Below are positions 10,362 to 21,230 of a stretch of DNA of 64,000 bases, in pieces (position 1 is the first letter of the stretch; each line of letters starts with the position of its first letter). Source of the stretch: Hyposmocoma kahamanoa (Eukaryota; Arthropoda; Insecta; Lepidoptera; Cosmopterigidae); NCBI RefSeq assembly GCF_003589595.1, contig NW_020654080.1, positions 1,636,639-1,700,638 on the forward strand, given 5' to 3'. The position numbers were made by a program, and so were the translations under genes. The notes beneath the pieces are model-generated. The model was not told the origin of the DNA. It was given only the letters and a program-made list of their open reading frames with translations, and ran no database searches.

Positions 10362-10562
10362 ATTTATACCACCCACTGCTGGGCACTGGTGTCTTCTCAG
10401 GCGAGGATTTAAGCTATAGTCCGCCATGCTGGCCTAATGTCGGTTGGGAACTTTACACGTTTTCCGAGGGTAGTGAACGGTCTTCGACGTGAAGGTTTTA
10501 TCACGATATATTCTTTCTCCGAAAAATTCATGGTAAATTTCATATTAAATTTTGCACACGTT
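10362..10562 (+). mobile_element. Family C copy
   Basis: CCCACTGCTGGGCACTGG, then GGGAACTTTACACGTTTTCC, CGACGTGAAGGTTTTATCAC and TTCATGGTAAATTTCA. The terminal box-B-like part is missing. Confidence 0.75.
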
Positions 10563-12987
10563 TATTCTTCACTGCTGAGCATGAGTCTCTTGTTAAAAAC
10601 CAGTTACTATGCCTTGGAATTTAGTAACAAAGACACTTAATAGATATTATCTAATAATTTTTATCCAGGTGGTAAGAAATAATTCGATATTGCGTTTAGA
10701 AAAAATCTAATCTCAAAAGTTCATTCAAAGTTGAAGGCTGTGGTCTTTACCTACTCTAATAGGAAGAAGAGTATGTAAAAATACAATCGCTATAAAGTCA
10801 CTGATGTTCGTATAAATTTTGCTTAACCCGTTCATGAACAGGAACGACGTTTACCGTAAAATTAAATATCAGAACACGGGGTGCTCCGTTTTGTTATAGA
10901 ATAGAATCATTTATTTCATATTATCAATGTCATAGTACTATAACTGCGTGTCATAATATAACGAAGTCAAACAAGGAGTATTAGTCGGATATAAAACATT
11001 TTGTCGTTTGTAACTCTTTTCAGGTAGATGTTTGTAGAATCGCGGACCTATTTACCCGCGGATTTCTCGTTGCGTGTTCGGTACGGCGGGATATTATATT
11101 TAATATATTATATTCATCTCAAAAACCAACTATGGGCTTTATAATACGATTTTCAAGTGCTCTCCTTGTAGTTGAAGCACACTGCTTCTCCACAGACAAG
11201 TATCAACAGCGCTCTGCTAAAGTTCAATAATTTACATTGAATATTTTATATTGAATTAATATAAGCACTATGGCACAAAGAAAATTAGTCACGTTTTTGT
11301 TATGCGGTACTTTTTAAGCAATGTCAATGAACGGGTTAAATAATAAAAAGCCGTAAACAAATACGAATTCAACTTGGTTTATTTTCATGATACTTTTTAC
11401 AAAACTGGTTTTGCTTTTCATTGATTAAGAAATTTGAAACTCTATTTTAGCAGCTTTTGATGCTAATTTTACAAACCAATTTTATTAATCAATTTCCATT
11501 TCAATGGAGTCTTCATTAGAAGATGTTAAGGTATCGACAATACGGTTTACTCCCAAAAGATTACGTAATAAGACTTTAGTAATGGTAGCATTTCTGCTAA
11601 CGTTAGCATAAGTAACACCTAAAAAAAATGACAATTACGCTGATTTTGCTGAAGAGTCGGTACTATCGCAGCCCGAATTCAAGTTTTTTCCGTATTAATA
11701 CGGTTCATTTTGCTTGGGCACGGACACTGGCGAATTATTATTTTACAAACGAAATAAAGCCTTTTGAAAATTGTATATCGTATTTAAAATAATAAGAAAA
11801 TATATATATAATAAAATTTCGAGGTACGTTTGTGTTTTAATTTCTATCGTGAAAATTTTTAAGAACCGTTTTCGCACCGTATACTAATCAGTATATATAT
11901 CCTCAATTTCACCATGTATTTTTTTCAAAGTGATCGATTCAACACTCGCTGTTATGCGAAATCAACTAAAGTAACTAAATAATATAGAAAAAAACCGATA
12001 AGAGGGCGTTTTTGATCTCGGTATATCAAGCTCCTAGAAACATTAATAACTTAATTTCGCTAAAAATATCCATTACGTTAGTTATGATGATGAGGGCAGA
12101 TTTGACGTCATAGTCTGTTACAAATTTAATAGTACATTGAGGACGTTAATAGGAAATTATTAACGAGAGTTTTTCAGGTTTGTAATTTTTACCGTCCGTC
12201 CTAAATACAGTGTTTTTCATCATTTGGAAATAGATACAACGGTAATTTATTTCTTGCATGAATAAATTTACGAATTTTGCAGATGACAATGGATGGTTTT
12301 TTGTTTTCTTTATGAAAAAAAGCAGTTTGCCAGTTATTCTTCCATAGATAATACAATTAGAACTAAAATGTATTAGATATAAAAGAAATAATTTCCAAAT
12401 TATTTAAATTGAATTCACAAAATAAATTTAGTAAAATATATCTACATTGCATATGGTTGATTTTTTTTAATATTCCATTTATGAGAAATATAATTATTTT
12501 CAATTTTTTCGAGCATAAAAACATTTTGCTTAATCTTGACATAAAAAATGCATAGGGCAATAATTTAATGAAAAAGCCCGTGTAACATTACGGTCGACTT
12601 TGTCTGCTTGTCATAACTTACGAGCAAGTGTGATGAAAAAAATTAAGCATTTGTTTAGACGGTTTGCGCTCTAATTGCAAAACAATTGTCAAATGTTCTA
12701 TAATTTATATTAACAGTGTCAATGATTACCTAATATCCACAATTAGCACATTTACTAGCTACTGCACTATAAATAGACGCAGAGTGTTGATTACAGGCAC
12801 GCGACTCCCGTCGGATGACAACAGATTGTAATCTTTTAATTACAGTTAACGATAGGTTAACTAATACTGTCAATTATTTAATAAGGCTATTTTTAATTAC
12901 TTGTTACATATTTTAATTACAATTATTGTTGTGAGATAATGTGTAGTGACTAAAAATATATACAGATACAGTCTACATTGATGGAAT
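10563..12987. other. 2.4 kb AT-rich DNA without recognised repeats
   Basis: No family A-E or LINE homology is seen and no plausible exon. Intergenic or intronic character. Confidence 0.5.
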
Positions 12988-13140
12988 TACCTATTCCTGT
13001 CGCCGTGTGTTTTGAAGGGTGCTGGTGAAATCACATGCACATGGAACTTGCCAACTTATGTCTCACGAGTGGCACTGCAACTGTTATGGACAGGCGTGTC
13101 GCTTACCGCCAGGTGCACGATTTGTATTATAAAAAAATAC
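12988..13140 (+). mobile_element. Family A copy with internal deletion
   Basis: Head and middle (GAAGGGTGCTGGTGAAATCA, CAACTTATGTCTCA) join directly to GAGTGGCACTGCAACTGTTA, losing the central roughly 60 bp. It ends in TATTATAAAAAAA, so the A tail is intact. Confidence 0.85.
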
Positions 13141-13267
13141 AAATGTTTTTCAGCGCTTTACGTTTTCTTAAATAAACTGGCTCAGTGGAATAACGGTAGT
13201 TTCTTTTGAGGGGTTCAAACCTCTGTCACAGCATGACTAAATTTTTAAGTTGCGTATATTTCTGAAT

Positions 13268-13375
13268 GTTTAGTAGCCATACCACTAGATAGCGGCGAAG
13301 GGAATCACCGTGGAAAACGTGCGAAGTTTTCCAACCCAGATTGAGCCAGCATGGTAAACCATAGCCTAAACCTTT
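13268..13375 (-). mobile_element. Family C fragment
   Basis: GTGGAAAACGTGCGAAGTTT and AGCCAGCATGGTAAACCATA match the reverse complement of the family C middle. Confidence 0.6.
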
Positions 13376-13655
13376 TACTTAAAAGAGACCCATGGTGTAA
13401 ATTGAGTATTTGTTTTCTTTTTTCAATTTTGTTTAGTTTCTTTATTTCTTTCACAAAATTTAGGGATAATTATTATTATATAATATATATTAATATTAGT
13501 AAACACAATAAGGTTATTTACTTTAAAAACAGACAATGACCCAAAAATTAAGATGGCGTAGCGTTCATTGGAGGTGTCGAGATGATGACTTAATTTTTTT
13601 TTTATAAAATTGAATCGTAGCTTTTTGTCATAAGTATACTAGACAATTACGCAAA

Positions 13656-13805
13656 TTACCTGGTCTCGAACAAGGGACTTCCCTGTACCATAAGTAACGA
13701 AATGAATTCCGCGGGCACTACCCAGAATACACTGTCGCGAACTAATTTAGACAAGTTCACTTTTACAATTGTTCCTACCGGGAATCTGACCTCAGTGTGT
13801 CACTT
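13656..13805 (-). mobile_element. tRNA-like SINE remnant
   Basis: TTACCTGGTCTCGAACAAGG followed by CCTGTACCATAAGTAACGAA, and at the right CCTACCGGGAATCTGACC. The extreme right end of the window (TTACCTGGTCT) looks like the start of another copy. Assignment is tentative. Confidence 0.35.
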
Positions 13806-13849
13806 AAAGTGTTAATTTGTAATTTTCAGATTAGTCTTCTCAATCTAAT

Positions 13850-14170
13850 TTCGGTGACATATTTTATTATTTGTGTATGCGAGTATATTATCGTGAAATA
13901 TTAAATAATATTTCAGGCTCCCAAAATCATGATACTCATATAAATTTACACTTGAAAACGCCATTTTTTAAAGCTACAGCTTCACTGTGCTGAATTCCCT
14001 GAAAAGGACGAGCAAGAAACTCTAGGGATTGCTCTTTTCAAATAAACTTGAATGGTATATGATATGTCGTCATGTCGTTGTTCTATACATTTCGAAAATT
14101 AAATAATATATCATGACAATATTTTAGAATATCTATTTAAGTAATAAAAATTGCCACGGAAATTAGGTTG
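13850..14170. mobile_element. Palindromic MITE interrupted by a LINE fragment
   Basis: The left half (TATATTATCGTGAAATATTA) and right half (TTTAAGTAATAAAAATTGCC, then ACGGAAATTAG) match the intact element at 31383-31596. The middle is replaced by a 186-bp LINE 3' fragment flanked by ATTAAATAATAT. Confidence 0.7.
13912..14097 (-). mobile_element. LINE-alpha-related 3' fragment with 12-bp target duplication
   Basis: ATTAAATAATAT occurs perfectly at 13900-13911 and 14098-14109. The insert holds GAGCAAGAAACTCTAGGGAT and TGCTCTTTTCAAATAAACTT, the 3' UTR signature of the LINE-alpha group on the minus strand. Confidence 0.8.
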
Positions 14171-14640
14171 CGAAATGTTTTATAGAAAACGATGCCGTAT
14201 GAAGAACATCGAAGTAAGGAATAATCCTTTAAAATGTGACCTAAATTTATTATCTTCTATCAATTACATAGTATTACCTAGATATTAAAGTTCACAATAT
14301 TGTCATTGTCCATTGTAATATACACTATGATAGCCAGTTTTTATAAGTACAGGCGTGGGAGAGTTTCCCAGGGAGGACTGTTTGTGCCATATTGTTTTGG
14401 TTTTTATCTCAATTTTAATAACCACACATAATGGTCAATTGTTCATTGAAGTACGATTCATTTTAGTGTTTTCTTTAATTGCTTGGTTAACCTACTTTGG
14501 ACTTTTGTTGTTTTTTGGGAACTGTAGTTAAACTATTGATGTGATAGATGTAATTACGCCATGAATGCTAAGAAATAACACAAAGGTGAGATCCGTGGAC
14601 TCTATCGACTTAACTATAAAACAAGAGTGACTATGCTACG
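14171..14640. other. AT-rich stretch, nothing recognised
   Basis: No repeat or exon recognised. Confidence 0.4.
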
Positions 14641-14735
14641 TGTCCCACTATTGAGCACGGGTTCCCTAAGGATAGAATGACTTGATACGTTTTCCGAGAG
14701 TTGTGAAACATAGATACATGCCATTACGAGATTAA
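14641..14735 (+). mobile_element. Degenerate family C fragment
   Basis: CCCACTATTGAGCACGGGTT and GATACGTTTTCCGAGAGTTG match the family C start and middle with many changes. Confidence 0.45.
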
Positions 14736-15774
14736 TCGATACAAAAAGAAGAGGAAGTAGTTTCACAAAGGTTTTTGACACTTACGTGATCAAAATGACC
14801 ATAATTTGTTGTCTGGCGGGAATTTCATGGCCACGTGGTACGTCATCGCCCCATCAACCAAACGATTTGTCGGGCGGGATGTGCCAGCGGTGGACATTGG
14901 TGGATTTTATGCTTTATGACTTTCTATTTAACCTGTTATCTTAAGTCATCTATTTTTTTTGCCATTTCTGCCTATAACGCAACTCATATATTATTTTTTA
15001 TAAACAAAGATGTCTGACGAAAATTCTACTCCATCTGTGAGCCTGGGTTCACAGCGTAGTCATGTAGAAACGTCTCACTCTTCTGATGACAATCATGATG
15101 AGATACGATATATATCAGAAAGAATTTATTCTCGTTTTTCTATTAAGTAACATTTCTAGTTCTTTTTTGAAATAAATACTGTTTTTAATCCTGATTTTTT
15201 GCGCTTTTTACTCAATACCAAACTCCTGAGTTACACTATGAAAATTTTACAGTTGTACAGGGCGAGAAAGGTAAATGTAGCATTTTTCCTCAAGGCGGCT
15301 GGGTTTCTTAGTATACCAAAAGTCAAGTGTTGTGTGACCACCGGTGGTACACGCCTGCTGTTAATACCAGTCTCTACACAAAGCATTGGATGAATTTTAA
15401 AATCAGTTTTTCTTTTTTCTTTTTTTTTTTAAGTGATTCCGACCATTGTATTAATACTTGAATAATGTGACATTTAGCGGTAATATTTTCAAAATTTTTT
15501 ATTTTTTTTCGAGTCACCCACTGACATTGGCGATATGTATTATGTTAATACGACCTATAAGTACAATATTACATATTATAACAGCCTCATATTTTAAAAG
15601 TCACCTGAATAATAATTATATAGTGTTTAACTTCCTAAAGCTTCGTGTGCATCAAAATATACATATTACGAGCAGTGATTCAGACACAGACAATATTATG
15701 TGGTCATGTCTACGCCCATAATGAAAATATTGCATTCAAATTTAGCGTTATATATTCTATATGACCTTAGGGAT
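14736..15774. other. About 1 kb AT-rich DNA, nothing recognised
   Basis: Several frames of 60-87 codons occur here (14835-15721). They have no motif and AT-driven composition, so none is called. Confidence 0.45.
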
Positions 15775-15993
15775 TTTTTTATGAGACCAAGGGACGGGAA
15801 GAACAAGATCTGAGGGGTCACTGCCACTGCGCCCGTCACTCTGAGACATAAGTTAACAAGTCCCATGTACTTTCACCAGCACCCTTTAAAACTGGAGCGC
15901 AGTAACGCTTACATTTCTGCTTGACGGTAGAAATAGGTAAAGTGATAGTACTTCCATCGACGAACCCTTTCACAAGGAGCTGTATTGCTACTT
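15775..15993 (-). mobile_element. Family A copy
   Basis: T-rich tail end at left, AGATCTGAGGGGTCACTGCC, GAGACATAAGTTAACAAGTC, then TAGAAATAGGTAAAGTG and a head TTTCACAAGGAGCTGTATTG. Confidence 0.85.
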
Positions 15994-16014
15994 ACATTTT
16001 TTATAAGTTAACAG

Positions 16015-16168
16015 CATCGTAAACAAAGCTGCACGTCGAAGAAGGTTCACAACTCTCGGAAGACGTATAAAGTTCCCAACGCGCATTGGGCCAGCAAGGC
16101 CTAAACCCTAGCCTGAGAGTAGACCTATTCCTAGCAGTGGGACGTATAAACGGGTTGATGATGACCTT
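16015..16168 (-). mobile_element. Family C copy with GATGATGAC terminus
   Basis: CACAACTCTCGGAAGACG, TGGGCCAGCAAGGCCTAAAC, CCTAGCAGTGGGACGTATAA and a final GGTTGATGATGAC. The triplet end is the characteristic terminus of the family. Confidence 0.75.
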
Positions 16169-16467
16169 TTTAAAGTAAATTGTGCGTTTAGCGCTTTACT
16201 CAATGTAGTTTGCTGGATTTTTTTGGTTTGGGTTCAAAATTTGGTATTTCTTTATTGTTGTTACAGTTGTCAATTATTATGTATTCGAAAGTATACTCAA
16301 TTCCACGTTACCTAGCTCCGAATATTTCTTTTTTTTTTCATTTACTCAGGTGAAGTTTGAGAATTACTAACGCTTTTTAAACATCTTTAAAACAGGAGGA
16401 GGCATTTGTGAACCGAATTTGATGAATTTTTTGTTGGAAAGAAGGCACCTGAGAATTGGTTCCATTT
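16169..16467. other. Unassigned AT-rich gap
   Basis: Nothing recognised. Confidence 0.4.
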
Positions 16468-16640
16468 AACTGCCTCCGTGGTCGAACGGTTAATATGCTT
16501 GATTGCCACGCAGAGGTCCCGGATTCGATGCCGCCTACATTTGTTACTCTCGTGACTTTGGGTGTAATTTGTGGTTGTCCATGCGCGTGTTTATGGCACC
16601 CGCGATACAGGGTTTCCCTGGTGCGAAAATTTGAAGAATA
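16468..16640 (+). mobile_element. Family B tRNA-derived SINE
   Basis: Head CTGCCTCCGTGGTCGAACGG supplies box A. GATTCGATGCC is a damaged box B. The body and the GATACAGGGTTTCCCTGGTG end follow. Confidence 0.85.
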
Positions 16641-16789
16641 TTCCACCTCAACAATCATGCGCCTGACAATCACATTAATAACCTACTCACGAACTAGGGA
16701 ATTCCCTGCGCTACATAATGAAATTAATAACGAAGCATTATGCAGAAAACAGTGACTAGAATTTATTTGGAAATATACCTCAAACCTGA

Positions 16790-16941
16790 ACTCAATTAAT
16801 CTTTATTTCACAGGTAAGTAAATCTCATTTGAAATAGTCATATTGATTAAATTCTACTGCTTATTCGTAAAGCAAATTCCCCTGAGAAGAATGAGCAAGA
16901 AACTTTCGGGGTTGCTCTTTGTAAATAAACATTTTTGTACA

Positions 16942-16975
<34 letters not shown>

Positions 16976-17740
16976 TAGACACACGCTTGGCCACAATCTC
17001 ACCTGATGTTAAGCGACGATGTGACCGACGATGGGACGCGTTTGCCTAAAAAAATGCCTATTCACTCTAGCCTTGAATAGCCCCAAATTGTACTTTTCGG
17101 GAAATACAGATGCCGGTAGAGCATTCCATTCCTTTGCCGTACGCATCAGAAAGGAGGAGGCAAAGCGCTTAGTGCGAATAGGTGGAATATCAACGACATA
17201 AGAATGGAGTGCACCGGACCTTCTAGTCGACCGAAGGAGGAACGGTGAGGGCGGAACCAAATTGAAAAGTTCCTGCGCACACTCCCCGAAATGTATCCGA
17301 TAGAAAACCGACAAGCAGGCTACTTTTCTGCGATGATCGAGATTTTGGAGCTTCGACTCCACAATATTACATATTTGTCTTTATATATATATTATAGTAC
17401 ATATTTGTCTTTTATGATATTTACTTGAAACATATATAGACAACTTTCAAGAGCTAAATGGACCACTATCACGGATTTTTGTCATCCAAGCACGCAGAAG
17501 TATTATAATAAATAACCTTTAGAGTATACTTTTTGTTTCTATATAGTTTTAAACCTCGTGAATGGTAAATTTTGAACATATCAGTAACAGATAATTTGTT
17601 TTTATTCCTCGTATTAATGTTATGTCTGTCACTATTTGTCACAAAGAAATTACTATTACTACTTGCGAAATTTTTTTTTTTTAAATTTATCTGTCAATGA
17701 CCAAAGCCCGTTTCTAGGATTGATCGTAGAACGAATCCAA
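16790..17740 (-). mobile_element. LINE-alpha 3' end split by a LINE-beta insertion
   Basis: 16790-16942 is the LINE-alpha 3' UTR (CCCCTGAGAAGAATGAGCAA, TTGCTCTTTGTAAATAAAC). 17403-17740 continues with the end of the ORF, matching 61200-61500 base for base in places (ATTCCTCGTATTAATGTTAT). The coding part is decayed and gives no open frame. The intervening 454 bp is a LINE-beta copy. Confidence 0.8.
16943..17396 (-). pseudogene. LINE-beta copy nested in LINE-alpha
   Basis: GTACAT at 16937-16942 and 17397-17402 flanks the insert. On the minus strand it encodes residues from [19 protein letters not shown] through [20 protein letters not shown] to VNRHFFRQ, then a 3' end with GTGTCTATTATATATTAA and a T run of about 25 (an A tail on the coding strand). 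The frame (17009-17362) is intact but 5'-truncated. A roughly 30-bp AT-rich filler lies at the truncated end and partly duplicates the flank. Confidence 0.8.
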
Positions 17741-18637
17741 ACAGTTCTCTATAGACAATTGTAATGTAAACACGTTTAATGTTGAATTTGTTTTGCGGCG
17801 TTAATTTTTGAATGTTATTCTATAAATACCCGTAATCTGTCGCTACAAGGTCTATTAAATGTAATACATTTTCAGTTTCGCACTTCGCTAAATGTTTAAA
17901 TAAACAAATACTGTATTTTTGTTTTACTTGCATTATCAGAGATCGGAAAAAGTTCGAGGAAATTATACACATAGATTGGATATTACCTCCATCTGAATTA
18001 CCTGAATTTTTGTGTTCTGTTTTAAATTTTTATGTGTAACTAGCAATTACTAGGTAGTGCATTTAGAATAAAATTTATTATCTCATAAATAATTTGTTTT
18101 GTTTTTTTTTTGTTTCACTTTTCATTTCGAAATTTCAGAGGGAGGTATTATAGATTTATATTTATCGTAGTCACTTTACAAGTTTTTGTTTTATTATTAA
18201 ATTATAGCATCAAAAATAAATTTAAATAAATAATTCCATCGGTTATATTTTCAGCGGTAGCCCAGACGTAGCGGGCTCTCGTTGAAATCTTTTGCAGGGA
18301 GAAAATTCCCTATACTGTTATAATCAAAGCGATATAACTTTTAAAACGCATTTTTTTAAATTTTAATAAGTATTTCTTATTTTTATTATTAATGCAAGAT
18401 TTTAGTATGAATATTAAAGTTTTTAATTTTGGAACGAAAGACGTGAAATTTAAAATAAAAAACAAAAAAATTATGTACTTTTTATCAATTTATTTTTGTA
18501 GGTTTTATTCAATTAAACGCATGTATTGGATACATCCTAACTGCTAAACACAAATTGACGCGACTTCATTTTTCTTCAAAGTTTAAATAAAATACTTAGT
18601 GCCATCCTAATTTAGCTAAAACAAACGTTACACTTAC
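17741..18637. other. AT-rich stretch, possible intron start on the minus strand
   Basis: No repeat recognised. If the splice donor at 18637 is real, this DNA is the beginning of a minus-strand intron. Confidence 0.3.
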
Positions 18638-18892
18638 CTTTATATCTTTGGTGTTAACTGGCTACAAAGAATCTCCGAAAATCCCACATACACTTCACAG
18701 AGTATTGTAAAAATGAGTCAATGCAATTTCACTATTCGGCCTGAAAACGTGGCGGCTCAATTATCAGCTACTATCGTTTTCAAATGTCACAGTCCAGTCA
18801 CTTTCGATACAAATAAACAAACAAGACAGTATTTGCAGTGAGATACTAACTCAAAACGCAAACTGAAATCGCGCAAACGCGCTAACTGACAC
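18638..18892 (-). other. Candidate non-coding first exon with strong splice donor
   Basis: Read on the minus strand, the sequence ends AAAG and is followed by GTAAGTG (donor at 18637), a near-consensus 5' splice site. Two arthropod initiator-like TCAGTT motifs lie upstream (near 18890 and 18870). The exon has stops in all frames and one tiny upstream frame (Met-Trp-Asp to stop, 11 codons), as expected of a 5' UTR. It is adjacent to the CpG-rich block. The end is supported by the donor only; the start is a guess. Confidence 0.3.
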
Positions 18893-19420
18893 TTGTTCTT
18901 ATTGTCTTTTTATTAACACTTATCATATCAGTGTACGAAAACTTTCTAAATTTTAAAAAGCACAAATTAAAAAAAACGAAATTTTAATTTTAAAAATTAA
19001 ACACTGGCTATTGACTTTGAAATCGCGCGTTCGATTCCATTTTTCGAATAATTCGAACGCAGGTTGCGTGTAGCTGCAACGGCGCTCGCGCACAAATGCT
19101 CTCGGAGGAGGACTCGGAGCTTCGGCCGCGAAGGGGGCGTGGCTAACTTCTAACGCAACCTCTATTCTTCTTTCCGTCTCTTTCGCATTTACACCACCAT
19201 GAATTTGACCATCTCTTTCTCTAACGTTCTGTGCGTTACCGATCGGTCTGGTGGGATCGCGTGAACTTTGCCACCGCGGCCTGCGCCGGCGCATTTCGAT
19301 TAATAAAACGATACGCGACGTTATAGATCGCGACGCGATTATCGCCCATGGTTTAATGCCAGTTCGATGCTTAATGCGACGCGCTGCGCAATTTTTTCAA
19401 CTCATCTATAATTATCGGAA
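18893..19420 (-). promoter_or_regulatory. CpG-rich block, candidate promoter region
   Basis: About 0.5 kb, clearly richer in CG than either side, with CGCGCGTTCGATTCC, a GGGGGCGTGGCT GC-box (near 19132), ATCGCGTGAACTTTG, CTGCGCCGGCGC and GATCGCGACGCGAT. Open frames on both strands (18953-19294 minus, 19251-19481 plus) follow from stop-poor GC-rich sequence and show no domain. Position just upstream of the putative minus-strand exon suggests a promoter. Confidence 0.35.
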
Positions 19421-20044
19421 TGCTAGTGAAACTTACGTCTATCTTACATTAAACTTCTTGATTGATAGTTTCAAAAGTTAATAACCAGTTTTGTAATTTA
19501 TTGGTTTGCAAAATTTTTTTACTATGTACTTAAAAAGCATTAAAACATTATATTACGCATAAAGTTCATAATAATTTTCGCAAAATTATTGTATTCTTGT
19601 TGTTTAACATTCAAATGTTAAGCACTTAACACTAGTTTAATAACTTTTTACTAATTGGTTCGGCTAACAGTCAACACTGTGTGGAGAATAAATGGGTTTT
19701 GCAAATTATTTAAACAACTCTAACATTATCCACGTATACTTACTTACTTACATACTTTATGGGAAAAAATGCGTAGTAGTTGTTATGAATAAAAATTAGT
19801 TAATGATGTAGGAAATTAAGTTTTTATTTCGGATTTAAAATCGGGTATATTTCTTTTTCCAAAATTTTTATATTAAAAAAATATTGTCACATTTCCAATG
19901 TGTAGCAATCGGAAACCTTAGAAATCGATATCGCTGCTTTTCAATAACAATGACCTGCATTTTAAAGTCAAAAACAAATAGATAATTAATTTATTCCAAA
20001 AGTAAAATAAATTGACCCTTAAAAATCTATTTTTAAGCTATTCC
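19421..20044. other. AT-rich stretch, nothing recognised
   Basis: No repeat or exon recognised. Confidence 0.4.
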
Positions 20045-20230
20045 CTTTCTTAACCTCCCTGAGAAGAATAAAACTCTAAAGGTCGTTCTTATCAAATAAA
20101 CTTGCTAATGCTATGGAATACAATTTGAATCAAATTTGTATGGAGTCGAGAGCCACGTTGTTCCATCTTTCTCTAACACGTAGTCGTGAAATTCGTAATG
20201 TGACTTTTCAATTAAAATACTTTCAAATGT
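20045..20230 (-). mobile_element. LINE-alpha-related 3' UTR fragment
   Basis: CTCCCTGAGAAGAAT, TCAAATAAACTTGCTAATGC, CACGTTGTTCCATC and TGACTTTTCAATTAAAATAC match 54770-55015 closely, defining a subfamily distinct from the 61 kb copy. Confidence 0.7.
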
Positions 20231-20834
20231 AAGTTTTAAATAAATGAAATGTTGAATGCGAAATGCTGGTGCCTCCTTCAAGGAGAAGGTTGCGTACTAC
20301 TCCGATGTGTCGAATAACATAGTTATTAATAACAATAATGTCAAGTATTCAACCTCAAAAACAAACAACAGTTAAGTTTTTCTCGAAAGTTTAAAAAACT
20401 TAATTCAGACTTGCAAGAAAATCGTATTTATACACATATAAAAACTCATTAAAACCGAATAACATGAAATGTTTGTTATTTGTAAATGTGTGTTAATGAA
20501 ATGTAGGCATGACACTCTTGAAATCTAATTAAATAAATTTAAAATAATGGCTTTTAATGTCTCCATACGCCATTCCGCTCTCATTTTGTTTAATTTTTAA
20601 ATTCTCCAAGAGAAATAAAGACATTTAAAAAAAAAACTGGCGGTTACAACGATTCATTGTTAAAATTGTTTAACTGTTAATATAATTATGAGACAATGCG
20701 TAAAAGTAGGTACCTTATTGTTTAAATAAAGTTTCATAAGTTACAATGAGTTTATTTTTCAAGTTTAATTATTTTTCGGGGCAGTTTATTACGTAATTTT
20801 TTAAATGTATTTTTTTGTCGTATGTATGTATTAC
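20231..20834. other. AT-rich stretch, nothing recognised
   Basis: No repeat or exon recognised. Confidence 0.4.
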
Positions 20835-21230
20835 CTGTCCGCAGCGTCTCAAATGGCAAAGATCTGAGGCGCAGTAATTTCACTAGCAAAGGGTGCTATT
20901 CTTCAAAATCAGACCGCAGTAAATAATGCTCAAATTACTGGTTGGCAGTAGAAATAGGTAAGGTGGTAGTAATTAATAACAATAATAACGCTCACACTCA
21001 ACATAGCGCCGCACTAGGGAAACCCTGTGTCGCGGTTGCCGTGGACACACACATAGACAACCACAAATTACACCCAAACTCACGAGATAAATAAATGTAG
21101 GCCATACAAATATTTCTCTTCTTTCTGGGACCTCTGCGTGGCAGTCCGGCATGGTAACCATTCGGCCACGGAGGCAATTAAATTCCCTGGATTAACTCTT
21201 TCATAAGCATCTACATTGCTACTTACTTAC
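20835..21230 (-). mobile_element. Family A copy interrupted by a family B SINE
   Basis: The left part (AAATGGCAAAGATCTGAG to AGAAATAGGTAAGGTGGTAG, about 20835-20974) and the right part (TTCCCTGGATTAACTCTTTC onward, 21181-21230) make one family A copy when the SINE is removed. Confidence 0.8.
20975..21180 (-). mobile_element. Family B SINE inserted in family A
   Basis: On the minus strand: GCCTCCGTGGCCGAATGG (box A) after TTAATT, CAGAGGTCCCAGAAAGAAG (the box B position is mutated), the family body, and CACAGGGTTTCCCTAGTGCG near the end, with an AATAACAATAATAACG tail. AATT adjoins both sides (20971-20974 and 21181-21184) and is a possible short target duplication. Confidence 0.8.

Noticed and set aside
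18953..19481. Open frames of 76-113 codons on both strands in the CpG-rich block
   Set aside because: Low stop frequency in CG-rich DNA explains them. No domain, no repeatable motif, and both strands are open at once.
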